From Nephromyces sp. MM_2019 (taxonomy: Eukaryota > Apicomplexa > Aconoidasida > Nephromycida), in assembly GCA_015657535.1 (NCBI GenBank), contig JADHZB010001817.1, positions 1 through 64,000 of the forward strand: a stretch of 64,000 nt of DNA. The letters run 5' to 3'. This document shows, piece by piece, positions 37,509 through 47,904 of this stretch. The notes beneath the pieces are model-generated. The model was not told where the DNA came from, ran no database searches, and was given only the letters and a program-made list of their open reading frames with translations. A program made the position numbers and the translations under genes. The first letter of the stretch is position 1, and every line of letters starts with the position of its first letter.

Positions 37509-40500
37509 GTGCTGTAGTTCTGTTAGCTTAAAAATATAATTATCATCCACGAATAGTGCGTCTGAAGGGGCTGACGTTTCTTAACACTGGTTCCCATTAA
37601 TACTGCCGCCAAGAATTCTTTAACTTGATGAAAAGTGCATGTTTGGTTTTATGCGGAGAATTGGGAAGTTCTGTTCTATAGTATGAAAAAGGGCATAAGT
37701 TTATGTGCATGCAGTATCGATTTATTCCAAGTATATACTGGTGAAATACGTGATTCAGAAGTGCAAAGATTGCCGGTATTTGAAAAGGAGATTCTAAGCA
37801 GCGGCCATTTGCCGATGGCCGTATTTTATCAAAAGTGAGAATAGTAAAACAAGAGAGCGATATGTTTCGGAATATTAATTTCCTATTGCCCAGCAAGGCC
37901 ATGCTGCTAAACTAATTTTATTTGGGAGGAAATATATCTCGTGGATGAATCGAAAAGGAGACTGCCGGCAACTTGTACTTCACTTCGCACGTTGAAATGG
38001 TACTTTATCGGCATGCGCTACTGGAGGAATAAAAGGATTCCCACAAACACCATTTTGAGATTCTCTGCATTTGAATGCGTTCTGTGGAGTACTTGTTACT
38101 TATAATAGCCTACTAAAGATAGACAAAAAAATTGAACGTTAGACTAAGCGTTTAACCAAAAACTCGAATAGAGCTCCTCCGATTTTCCCTGCGGAACCCC
38201 TACCTATAAATATAAGAAGTTCTCATCTGCCATTCTGTAGTTTCTTACCCCATGCTAATTTCTGCATCCATCTTCCTGATGCCCTGATCTGGGTTACTGC
38301 CGTTAGCAGCACTGCACATAGCACAACCACCTTTTCTTGATCTTGGGACTATTTGAAAAGTATATGAAGGGGTCCTTGTGAGCCATGTTACCAAAGAAAT
38401 TCTGTTTCCTGTTTGTATGCACCGAAGGTGAGAAGCGCATTTATCTCCAATACGACTATCCACATATCTTGTAGACAGCAAGATATAATAGGCAGGTGGA
38501 GCTTCCTCCGAAGGCACTAATCGTGAGATCCTAGCCCGCTACGAAGCCACCCTACGGGCACACAGCCTGGCTGCCATCTTATGATACCTCATGGGCTTGT
38601 TAGTGAAACGAGAAAGAAAGTTCTGTGGCAGCATGTGAATCTAAATGATACGCTAACTGGTGTGCCCTCACCGGATTTTTATGGCATATCCACAGTTGTC
38701 ACTGTTAGACTTACGATAGAGTCTACACCCCGAAGTCGCTTAGCCAGCGGACTCTTGAACCCTGCCAGCTACCACAGGATTTCTTAGATTATCAGTTAAC
38801 TTAAGAAAAATGCCAGATTCCTGCACAGCCTCAATAACTCGGCTACTAAACTTCTTTAGGCCATTGCTGCTAAGATATACAATCTCAAAAAAGTTACAAA
38901 AAATCAAAGACAGCACCACCATTGTTCAATAAGCAAGACTAAACAATATCCGTCGTCTCTTGAAATATCACAATTATAGTTAATTTGAGTTAGCAAAACT
39001 CCAACGTAGTGTCTTTTCAAAAAAAGTGCTTTGATGATAATATTTTTTCCGCGCTACAGCAATGTATTTCTGCAAAAGCAAACACGCGCCAAGCAGAAAA
39101 TTCTACTAGAGTTCAAGCTCACGAGCGCCATAAAGAGAACCCGTCCCTATAAATTTTTTTCCGATTCTATATCAAAGTAAGTTTTTGCATTTCTAAGAGC
39201 GGCTCAGCTTCCACACCACCCAGGGAGAGCAGAACAGCACAGCTGAGCAAAAGAACTTAATAATATTGTCTACCTCGAACAATATGATCCCATGGTTTTA
39301 CCGTTCAGTAACAGCATCACGCCTCCTAATATAAGAATTTCCAGCTTTATTCCAGCGACAGAGCTTTGAAACTCAAAAACAACAGACTTATCCCTACTTA
39401 TGCGACCTCATTAAGAGTACGTACCAATTGTAAACACTAATTAACTGTCTGTTCTGCGTGGTGTATTCGGTAAGAAAAGCAAACAAAAAATTGCCTTCTT
39501 CAGGGAAGTATAACAGCATTTCAAAGTTTCAGTAGCCGCAGCTATCACCCAACAGACCAAGCCAATTCAACTCTCGCAAAAATTTCACGTCAGTGCTGCC
39601 TGGGAGACTAAACTACGTAAAGGCCAACTGCCTGCAAAAGATTTCTCAAAAAACAAATTGAAAAGTGACTGCGGATATAGTTTAGAACCCCCATTGAAAA
39701 CGAGAGTGATACAAAATAGCGAAATTTATTGAATACGCCGAAATAAGCTCGTGAGCACGAGGCGTAAGCCCCGTCGGTAGCCCTGGCAGTAGTCAGCACA
39801 TGCTGGAAACCATCACGACATTGCAGTAGTCCCTACCAAGCCGAATTGCACTACAACCTGAGAAACTAAAGAAACATAATTTCCCTAACCTGGGAGACCA
39901 GTTTATTCGTGTTAATATTAAGAATATAAATGGATGAGCAACCTAACGAAACTTAGCACATCGCTGAAAGATAATGATACTTAATTACCTAGAGCCTTTA
40001 ATTTTTTTCGGCAAACTATTCCACATTTTCACGAGTAGAGCCCTGAAAGCAGTTCTAAGTAACTGGCATATAGAGGTCTGCATAACAAAATGTTGTTATC
40101 ACCATTGAAGCCCCCAAGTTCCAATAAAATACCATAGATACCTATATATTAGTCATCGCCCAAATGTCGTCAAAAATCCTTCGGAAGAATCTTTCCGAAG
40201 AAAATACAGGAAAAGTTACTGGAGCCAAGGGCGAGAGCGAATTCAAACCCCAAAGGCAGAATTGTGGAGCGGAAGCGGAAATATGTATACCCAAAATTAC
40301 GTTTTGCCGCTGGTTGACATATAAATACTTAAAAAACACCCGCTTAAAGCTTTTTTACTCCCTAAATATTTATGGAAAAGGTAGGCTGAGCGAACAAAAA
40401 CAAGACAACCCAGGTTAGTCAGGGTTGAGAGCATTTTTATTGTGACTTGGAGCACAGAGCATAAAGAATGGAAATTTTTGTTTATACTTCCCATGCCATA

Positions 40501-40678
40501 TGTTGGTGAATGCCACAGTGTACGTACACTTGCATTATTCCTAAAGGCTTCTTCAAAACAATTTTACTGGATGCAGTAAGGCAGTATAACCAACTCGCGA
40601 TAGTATAGCAAAGTGCAAGCTTAGTCCAGATCAGTAGTGTGCATTATATAGTGGGAGGAACATATTAGCTAACGATAA
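37509..40678. other. Spacer with candidate exons only
   Basis: About 3.2 kb between uL15m and the Mic19-like gene, which converge. The only protein-like segments are the minus-strand candidates at 38249-38516 and about 38741-38869. A perfect palindrome AGTGTACGTACACT lies near 40515. The remainder is AT-rich without recognisable content. Confidence 0.4.
38249..38516 (-). CDS. Candidate internal exon, unknown protein
   Basis: An open frame of 88 codons runs from the acceptor CACGATTAG to the donor GTAAGA. It includes PSEEAPPAYYILLSTRYVDS, GDKCASHLRCIQTGNRISL and RKGGCAMCSAANGSNPDQGI. Composition is clearly less AT-rich than the flanks. A second protein-like stretch on the same strand follows the acceptor at 38871-38870 (LKKFSSRVIEAVQESGIFLK, DNLRNPVVAGR). 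I could not connect the two in phase. The C-x2-C could bind metal, but no family is recognised. The plus strand also has an open frame at 38581-38787, so the coding strand is not certain. Confidence 0.3.
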
Positions 40679-42032
40679 CTATAACTTTAGCTGCGACCAC
40701 ATTGTTTTCGCACATTTTTCAAAGTTGTGTACTTCTGGGCCACAATTAATGGTTCCCTCATATGTCGAGGCGCAGGAAGCTAACCGCTTTCTCTCGTCAG
40801 CGCATACAGTTGAATTTGCATGATCTGCAATTCCGTAAAGTATTTCAGACTCTTCGATACCTTCTAGCAACCTTGAAAGCGATGCGTATTCCTCCTCAAA
40901 AGCCATTTTCTGCCTTTCTTTCAACTTGAGCATGACTCCAGCCATTTTACTTGAAGATGAACCTGCACGGCCTGGAGATTTTGCTCCTTTTCCATCAATC
41001 AAATTATCTGAAATAAAATTTATGCAATACATAACTATATACATATAGCGCTCCTCATAAGCAACAAAATATCACATTAATAACGATACAGCAAGGATGC
41101 TGGAAGTATACCACGTTCAAGTCGGTAGAGTAGTAAAATTTAGACCAATCTCAAAGAGAAAAAAACTCCCTCAGCGGAATGCTCACTAAATTTAACATGT
41201 CGGCAAAAATAGTACTCCGCAGAGAAACAGCAATCGTGCAAAATCTTCAAACTGCTTAACCCTACGTAAACATGACTCACTCCGATGACTACAAGAATAC
41301 GACTTAGGAATTTAAGAAATTTTTATAAGAAAAGAAAGATACTGTTTATCTCAACTCTTCGATGTAGAGATGAGACAAGGATGCTGCAAATGCAAGCAGT
41401 GCATCGCAAGCTTTTTGTGAAGCAAAGCCAAAGTGCATTACCTGCTTTTACTTGAATTATATAAGGAATATCTAAATTCAAAGATCGCTGCATATGTCAA
41501 AAACAAATTAAACCAGTCCACACCGCAGGATACACGGCAATTTTCCTTTAAGTGAAATAAAGCATCATATGACATGAACATTCCAGAGTGAGCCTTGACC
41601 AAGCACTGACGATCACAATATCAAAATGTAGGAACACCGTGTTTTCGCAGATGAATGCCAGTTAAAATATTGGTTTTCACCCAACAAAGACAAAAAAAGT
41701 GCTATCCAGCTATTACCATTCCGATCCTGCAAGTAAGAACTAGCTTCCGCCGCATAGGCACCTGCATCCATCTTGCTATGAGCTCCAAGAAACACAGCAT
41801 CCTCATCAGAATCGAGATGAGCAGCGTTTATTCTACTTCGCCTTCCATTGGGTGTGAGATTAGTGTCTGTAGAGTACTCTTCCAAAAACTCCTCACTCAA
41901 GTGAATCTCCGGTTCAGAAGGTGCTGACGGCGTAGACGGAGTACTATCAGCGTCGACTGGGGCACCTGAATATGGTGTCTTCTCTTCTCCGGGATCCTTG
42001 GAAAATGATAACCTAGATGATGCAGCTCCCAT
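40679..42032 (-). CDS. Mic19/CHCHD3-like MICOS protein with N-myristoylation signal and twin CX9C
   Basis: Mic19 sits on the inner mitochondrial membrane in the MICOS complex and helps shape cristae junctions with Mic60. Exon 1 (42032-41717) and exon 2 (41007-40679) join at AATG|GTAATA and TTTTATTTCAG|AT in matching phase, giving 214 residues. It starts MGAASSRLSF, a textbook N-myristoylation context (Gly2, Ser6) as in animal Mic19. An acidic Ser/Pro/Thr-rich region follows, then a helical segment (GVMLKLKERQKMAFEEEYAS). The C-terminal CHCH domain has cysteines at 174, 184, 194 and 204, two CX9C motifs spaced by nine residues, ending WSQLKL. The ATG at 42032 is chosen because it creates the myristoylation signal; an open frame extends upstream without needing it. 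Other twin-CX9C proteins are possible, but the combination points to Mic19. Confidence 0.75.
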
Positions 42033-45000
42033 TCTCTCCCACAAAAAAATGATGATGCAAACGCTTAAAATATTAAAAGAAAAGTTACGCAAATGTTCCC
42101 TTGGTGAGGTATCAGCGGCTGAAGAAATTAAAGCAGCTGCATCCAAAGCCTATTCGGCTACCTTTCGTAATCAAGCATGTTGATTTATAATAACCTGCAG
42201 TCTAGCATAAGCTGAAGCGATGTGTTGCTGACTGTATTGGTGTCTCGCCTGTGCGTAAACGTATTGCATAATAGCATAACGTGACAGATTTTATTGTTCC
42301 CAAGCGTTGTTAACGCATAAATAGCCTTTTGCCATTTTGCAGCAAAAAATAAAGCTGCTCATATACATAAAAACAGCCACTGGACAACTTTCATGCAGTT
42401 TATACGAGCGCGAAGAACATCAACAAAGAATTTCAGTAACTACTCGTGACAGCGTGATGCGCAGTCAATAAAGCATGAATAACCCCATTAAAAAACTCCG
42501 GAAGGAGACATATAATATCTAAGTATTCCCACTTCTTCGCTGATTTGCCTAATATAGCTAAGCTATTCCTCAAGTTTATTGTGCTGGCACAACTAAAGGC
42601 TTAAATTACTGCAAAGCCGATATATATCCACACATTTTTGCCAGAAGTTACGGGTTCAACACGCGATAGGAACATTGAAAAACTTCCAGTATGTAAGTCA
42701 CATCTGAAAATCTACCACAATCTCCAAAGGGAAGGCGCTATTCCTTTGCTCACAGGAGTAAAGCAAAGTAATCGAATTATTATAGCGAGAAAATTGCCAC
42801 GTTGAGGCAATTCGAAATGGAGCGGCAATTGCCACATGAAGCTTGGAAAACTACTTCCACGTAATACTATCTCATCACAGACGATGTCACCAGGGGGTAA
42901 GGTTGAGTTGCTGAAGAGGCTGAACGGTCAAACTTGCCTTGGGCTAACAAGTCGTTTCCCGTTTCTGTATGCCTGCTGCTTAATGTTGATACAATCAAGA
43001 GGGACGCCGGGGCTATCTGCCGCGGCGACCGGTCGGTGTAGCAAGTATTTCCTTAGTTTTTTTATTGGAAAGCACTGAGATTACCTCAAAGAGAATGCAT
43101 TATAGCGCGTCGCCGAATAGCCGAGCACCAAACACGCGCGGGACTGGTGTATAATACTCTACACATTCAAAGCTCCACACGTTGAGGGCGCAACCGAAAT
43201 GAAAGCGTGATTTGGCGATGCTATGCTGTAACATAAGTAATAAGTTATTTACCAAACTATTGACCAAGGTTATCTAGCACTCCAGACAACCAGAGGCTTA
43301 CCTAATGTTTTTCCGTGATCGGCCTTCCGCTACGGGTTGTCAATTGCTATAAATTTTGCTGGAAATTGCTGGCAATGAAGGGGTGATGATATTTCATCCC
43401 AATTCAATTTGTAGGCACCAAAACTTATTCTGATGTCATAATAGGTTACCTCGCTGTATCCGACGTTAATAACTACCCTTCATGGTAAGCTAAAATGGCG
43501 CTATTAGTTAGAACCCGACGGCCGCTGGCCACAAAGTTTACAAATCCGCGATTAATTTGATAAATTTAGCACGCAGTCTGAGAGCGCTCGTAGTCTTGCA
43601 TAGCAACCATTGCATATTAATTAAGCATCTAGCAATATGTCTGCAATCGCAAAAATAATAGGTCTAAGAGCTAGCTTCGTCCAGGGGAACTAATAGAATC
43701 CCTATCTATTCATGCTGCACAACATACACCACTAGGGGTGCATTACGTAACTTGTGATGCTATCAACACCCGGAACAAGTGCCTCACATTAGCAGGACAC
43801 TTGCGAGGTTGTTTCTATGCATTGTAAATCTCAAGTATCCGCTATATGCAAACAGAAAAGCTATCGCAGGAAACGATCACTTTAGAACACTGTATTTGAG
43901 GAGCTCAAAAATCCAAAAACCAGAATTTCATCGGCAAATTTTTTCTTCGCATGGAAATTTCACACGTACTCTTACTGCAGCTAGCCTCTACTATCTAAAT
44001 TTACAGCGTGGAGTTCAGTTAAAAGAGGCAGCGCATATGAAGCACTGACCATGCTGTTGCAGGAATCAACTGCGGGAAACTAGTTTAACAAGGAACTAAA
44101 GTAATAAACGGCAAAACAGGAAAATACAGCGGAAGTTAAAGTTTGATAGTTCCGGAAAGAGTATACCGAAGGGGAATCACGAGCAAAAAATGACTGGCAA
44201 ACAGAAAGTGATGACTGAAGATGTTAGAGCAGACACACACAACTGCACACTGATAGTGAGTTGCCGCGCTTGCATGGTTATCTTGTGTCTCCCTTATAGG
44301 GTTTGAATTTTTCGCGGCAAGCGTAACACTTTTTCGAGAGTGAGTAGCCAACCTAACAGAGCATAGGCTAAACATCTTAGAAAAACTAAGAAGTAAACAG
44401 CAATCAGATGCATTATGTTCCATCAAAATACGTGGCAGAAAATTTTTTAGTCATACTCCATGGCTCTCGTGAGCAAACGTTGGACTTTCAAAATACTATT
44501 TTTCGCATTCAAAGCAAAGGAATAATCTTTAATTAGTTTAAAAATATGAAAATTTCTCCAAAGATTTACATAATTGTAAGTCCAGCAGGCATAGCACAAT
44601 CCTTGGAAGAAGTGCGTAAAAGTTAATATCCGAGCTTATGTAAAGATTTGGGGAAAAGCAATGCCAAAGGGTAATTCGGGACCAAAAAACTTCCTTAGCG
44701 ACGCATCCTTTCCCTGGACCTATCCCTAAGAAAAACATATACATAAAGTCGCCCTTAAACTATTTACCCAAAAAGATAAATAAGCATTTTATACTCAAAA
44801 AAAGCAAGCTAACCTAATAAAGAAAAAGGCATGCAAAAGAAATTAAGCAGAGCAAAATATTATCAACAGCAAGAAAGCGTCATTTCTGTTAAGGTCTCTC
44901 ACTTTCCACCTAAATATAGATGGGAAGGACTCACAAAAAAAAACGATAACTTCTGGAAACAAGAGAGCGGAATACTGGAGTCGAAAAACGTCATCGTAAG

Positions 45001-46123
45001 GAACTTTACCAAATGCTCAAGCAAGAAAATTAGAATTCCTAAACTAAAATAGAGGGACATTTACGTTGCGAATGAATGGGAAATAATACAAAGAGCTCTC
45101 CTCCAAATCAAAAAATTCGTTTATATACTCAAAAAATTCTCTAATCGAAACTTAGACCATAACATTAATATATTGCCTTCAATGAAAAAATTCTACAGCA
45201 CAACAAAAATTGAAAATAAACAAAGAAACTGAGTGTGGTTGATACCATGCCAAAAAAACTACTAGTAGGGCTTTCTTCTTGGGAAAAACTACGGTAGCAC
45301 ACGCTCAATAAAGATTATTAGACATTCAAATTTCATGCTCTCAATAAGCACACTTCCATCCAGTAAAAATGAACCGTCCAACACACGAAGGTAAAAATAT
45401 CTACTACACATGTAATAGCATCAGAAGAGAACACTTCATCCAAATGTAACGCTGCATAAAAATTTGATGGTATGATCCGGCTAAAGAGGCCCGGATCAGA
45501 TTAAAGCAATGGAATACTAGGCCAATCATTAGTAGTGAAAGCGCCATACACATAGACATGATCAATCCATAGATAATTCATCCTCAAAATCTTATAATTC
45601 CACCTTCATTCCTAAGTGGCACGCGTGCTGGTGACTTAGGTATGTGCATTAAAATAAAAAGACTTTTCGAGAGCCAATAGTCTTTAAGCATGATAGGCAC
45701 GACAGCGGGATAAACGATAAAATTTTAAGAAAGTGCAGTAAAAGACTTTAATTCATTCAGATTGAAAAATGCTAATTATAACTTGCAGTACCATGGAATT
45801 TTTTTGCGCATGTCGCATGCCATAAAGCAAATAATTTTAAGCGTTTTGGATATACAGCTCAACCAAGATCACAAAATAATTTGAGAAAATATTAAATTTT
45901 CCTTTTAGTAAAAGAATTTCATAAAGGCGAGATACTAAGCAAGAATAGAAGCATATGCTGGACTATAATTGAACATAAGATAGTACATAGATGATAAAAA
46001 GAAACAAAAATGGGAGAAAAATATTTATTGCCAATAAAATTAAGTAGCATCGTTCGAATTACATTAAATATTAAAAAAAACATAATGCAAGATTTAGTAG
46101 TCCGTAAAGTTGGTGAATCAAAC
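42033..46123. other. No gene identified
   Basis: About 4.1 kb upstream of the Mic19-like gene and downstream of U1-70K. Open frames at 42836-43078 (+), 43779-44048 (+), 44136-44426 (-) and 44831-45052 (+) carry no recognisable domain. Composition at 42.8-43.6 kb is less AT-rich. Further 3' exons of U1-70K may lie in 45.0-46.1 kb. Confidence 0.35.
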
Positions 46124-47166
46124 CTGCCGTTTCCATATTCATAACTCCTGCTCCGATTTCTTCTTCGTGTATCTCTTTCATGACTTCTACTCCTGCAATA
46201 AAATCTTTCAACAAGTGTAATCTCATCTGTGTGGAAACTAAAGTCGAGAATACATCACATATAAAATAAAAAAAGAAAGAGTACGGGGGTAGCACCTTAA
46301 GCTACCATACTCTTGTATGAGAATAATCCGTACCTCCTTCTGTCCCGACTTCTGCTTCGGCTTCGTCGCCGTCGAGGGGCGTCTCGACTTCTAGGAAAAT
46401 CTCTATCCCAATGTGCTGCTTCCCTTCCTCCCCTTGTGCCTTCCCTTGCGAAATTACGTCCAGGAGGCCTACTTCCATAATCTCTGACTACCTCTCTGGT
46501 AATATCTCTTTGGCTAGTCACGTCCTTCCCATATGGCAACATCATTGTATGATCTTTTTTCTCAAGGTTTCCCCTAGGGAGCCCTCTACCCCCTCCAAGT
46601 CTCCTAGGGAACCAGCCAGGTATAGTCCTTCCACGTTCCACATCAAGAAGAACTCTCCAGCCTTCAATCTTTTTCCCATTCGAGGTTTTGTAAGCTTTTT
46701 TCATATCACGCTCATCTTCATACTCAATGAAGCCATAGCCGCGTGGCTTTTTAGCTGGATCAGAGATAATTCTTACCTTCCTAATAGGTCCGTATACCTC
46801 GAACTCTTTTTTCAACTTTTTTTCTGTCACCTCAAAGCTCAGCCTGCCCACAAACATAGTCCTCCATGGGTCAGAAGTCATTTCACCACCTAAAAAAGGT
46901 AGCTCATTGGGATTGTAACTTTCGCGCTTCTCCTTGAGAATATCTTGCTGCAATGAAATTTTTTCCAACTTTACGCGTACTCTTTTTTCTTTTGGCGTTT
47001 CAAAAGAAAGTATCGGGGGAGGAGGAGTAGACTCAAAAAGATGGACATAATCAGCGAATCCATCATAAGCCGGCATCTTACGTTTCTTAGGGGGAGGAAA
47101 AAACTCTAGAGGGGGCCTTGACTTAAACAAGGCAAGAAGATGAGCGGGCATACCGTTCGCTGACAT
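46124..47166 (-). CDS. SNRNP70: U1 snRNP 70 kDa protein, 3' end not resolved
   Basis: U1-70K binds stem-loop I of U1 snRNA and recognises 5' splice sites in the nucleus. Exon 1 (47166-46334) carries the conserved N-terminus (LLALFKSRPPLEFFPPPKKR, YDGFADYVHLFE). The RRM spans about residues 101-180, with RNP2 MFVGRLSF and RNP1 RGYGFIEYE. After it come GWFPRRLGGGRG and an RS/RD tail (RRRRSRSRSRDRRR). The donor GTACGG in phase 2 joins the acceptor TTTTATTGCAG to exon 2 (46192-46124), which continues the tail (RSRSHERDTRRRNRSRSYEY). Exon 2 either ends at GGCAG|GTTTGA, leaving a further exon unfound, or reads on. 300 residues are accounted for. The start is the first ATG. Confidence 0.92.
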
Positions 47167-47568
47167 CTTGCCAACCGTTACTTACTCTGTCTGCAGTAAG
47201 GAATCACATTCCATGGAAAGATGAAAAATTTATTAAACAAAACTGCAGTGAGCAAAAAGTAAACAAATTATTAAGAAACAGAAACGAAGCACATTGTTTG
47301 ACGAATTATCACCAAAAGGATAAAAAAGAAAAAAGGCATGATTTGGCATTCAACCATACCGAAAAAAGTACCATAGACAGCCAAAAAGCGTCTAATTCAC
47401 CTACGAAGCGATCGTAAAAACCTCCGTTTCAATTACAAAAAATTATGGGGTTATGACCAAAATAATATGATCACTCACATCTGGTGAAGGATATCAAGGG
47501 CATAACCAGAATACAATTAAAGTTTAAAGCATGAAGCAGAAAACGACGGCTGCTCCGCCAAATTATTC
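47167..47568. promoter_or_regulatory. Upstream region of U1-70K
   Basis: About 400 bp of AT-rich DNA separate the U1-70K start (47166, minus strand) from a plus-strand open frame at 47569. It could act as a divergent promoter if the latter is real. No specific motif is marked. Confidence 0.3.
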
Positions 47569-47904
47569 ATGACGCATAGGTTACGGTTTAGCTATACGAA
47601 GCTTACCTCCAAGCAAGTACTGCTCACCTTTTGGGAGACCAAAGAAATATGCGCAGTGCCAACACAAGCAGGCGCGGCCAAAAAACACCGTGAAATTGCC
47701 GATAATGAAGCTTATGCAGATTGCAACATGTTATGCGGTTCCCTAGCAAAAATTGGAAGTGAATTTGCCATGCTGGAATTAGAAGCGAGAGAAATATCGA
47801 TATTGGCAGTCGTTATGAAGAGAAGCGCAAATTGCCGAGAGACGCGCCCTTCGTGGCCATTAAAGAGTACCAAAAGAGCGAAACGGGATGATACCTTGAA
47901 ATGA
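47569..47904 (+). CDS. Candidate small basic protein, unknown function
   Basis: An ATG opens 111 codons to a TGA. The middle is helical and rich in Ala/Glu/Lys (AGAAKKHREIADNEAYAD, SEFAMLELEAREISILAV). The C-terminus is basic (STKRAKRDD). No domain is recognised. The length is just above what chance gives in this composition, and there are no internal splice cues. Confidence 0.3.
   Translation: MTHRLRFSYTKLTSKQVLLTFWETKEICAVPTQAGAAKKHREIADNEAYADCNMLCGSLAKIGSEFAMLELEAREISILAVVMKRSANCRETRPSWPLKSTKRAKRDDTLK

Noticed and set aside
38249..38516. NFU-type Fe-S scaffold, from C-x2-C and a nearby SPLAKRL fragment
   Set aside because: The DGGD region and the rest of the NFU pattern are missing, and the fragments do not join in phase.
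46411..46893. 160-codon plus-strand ORF
   Set aside because: It is antisense to the RRM-coding exon of U1-70K, which has clear homology.
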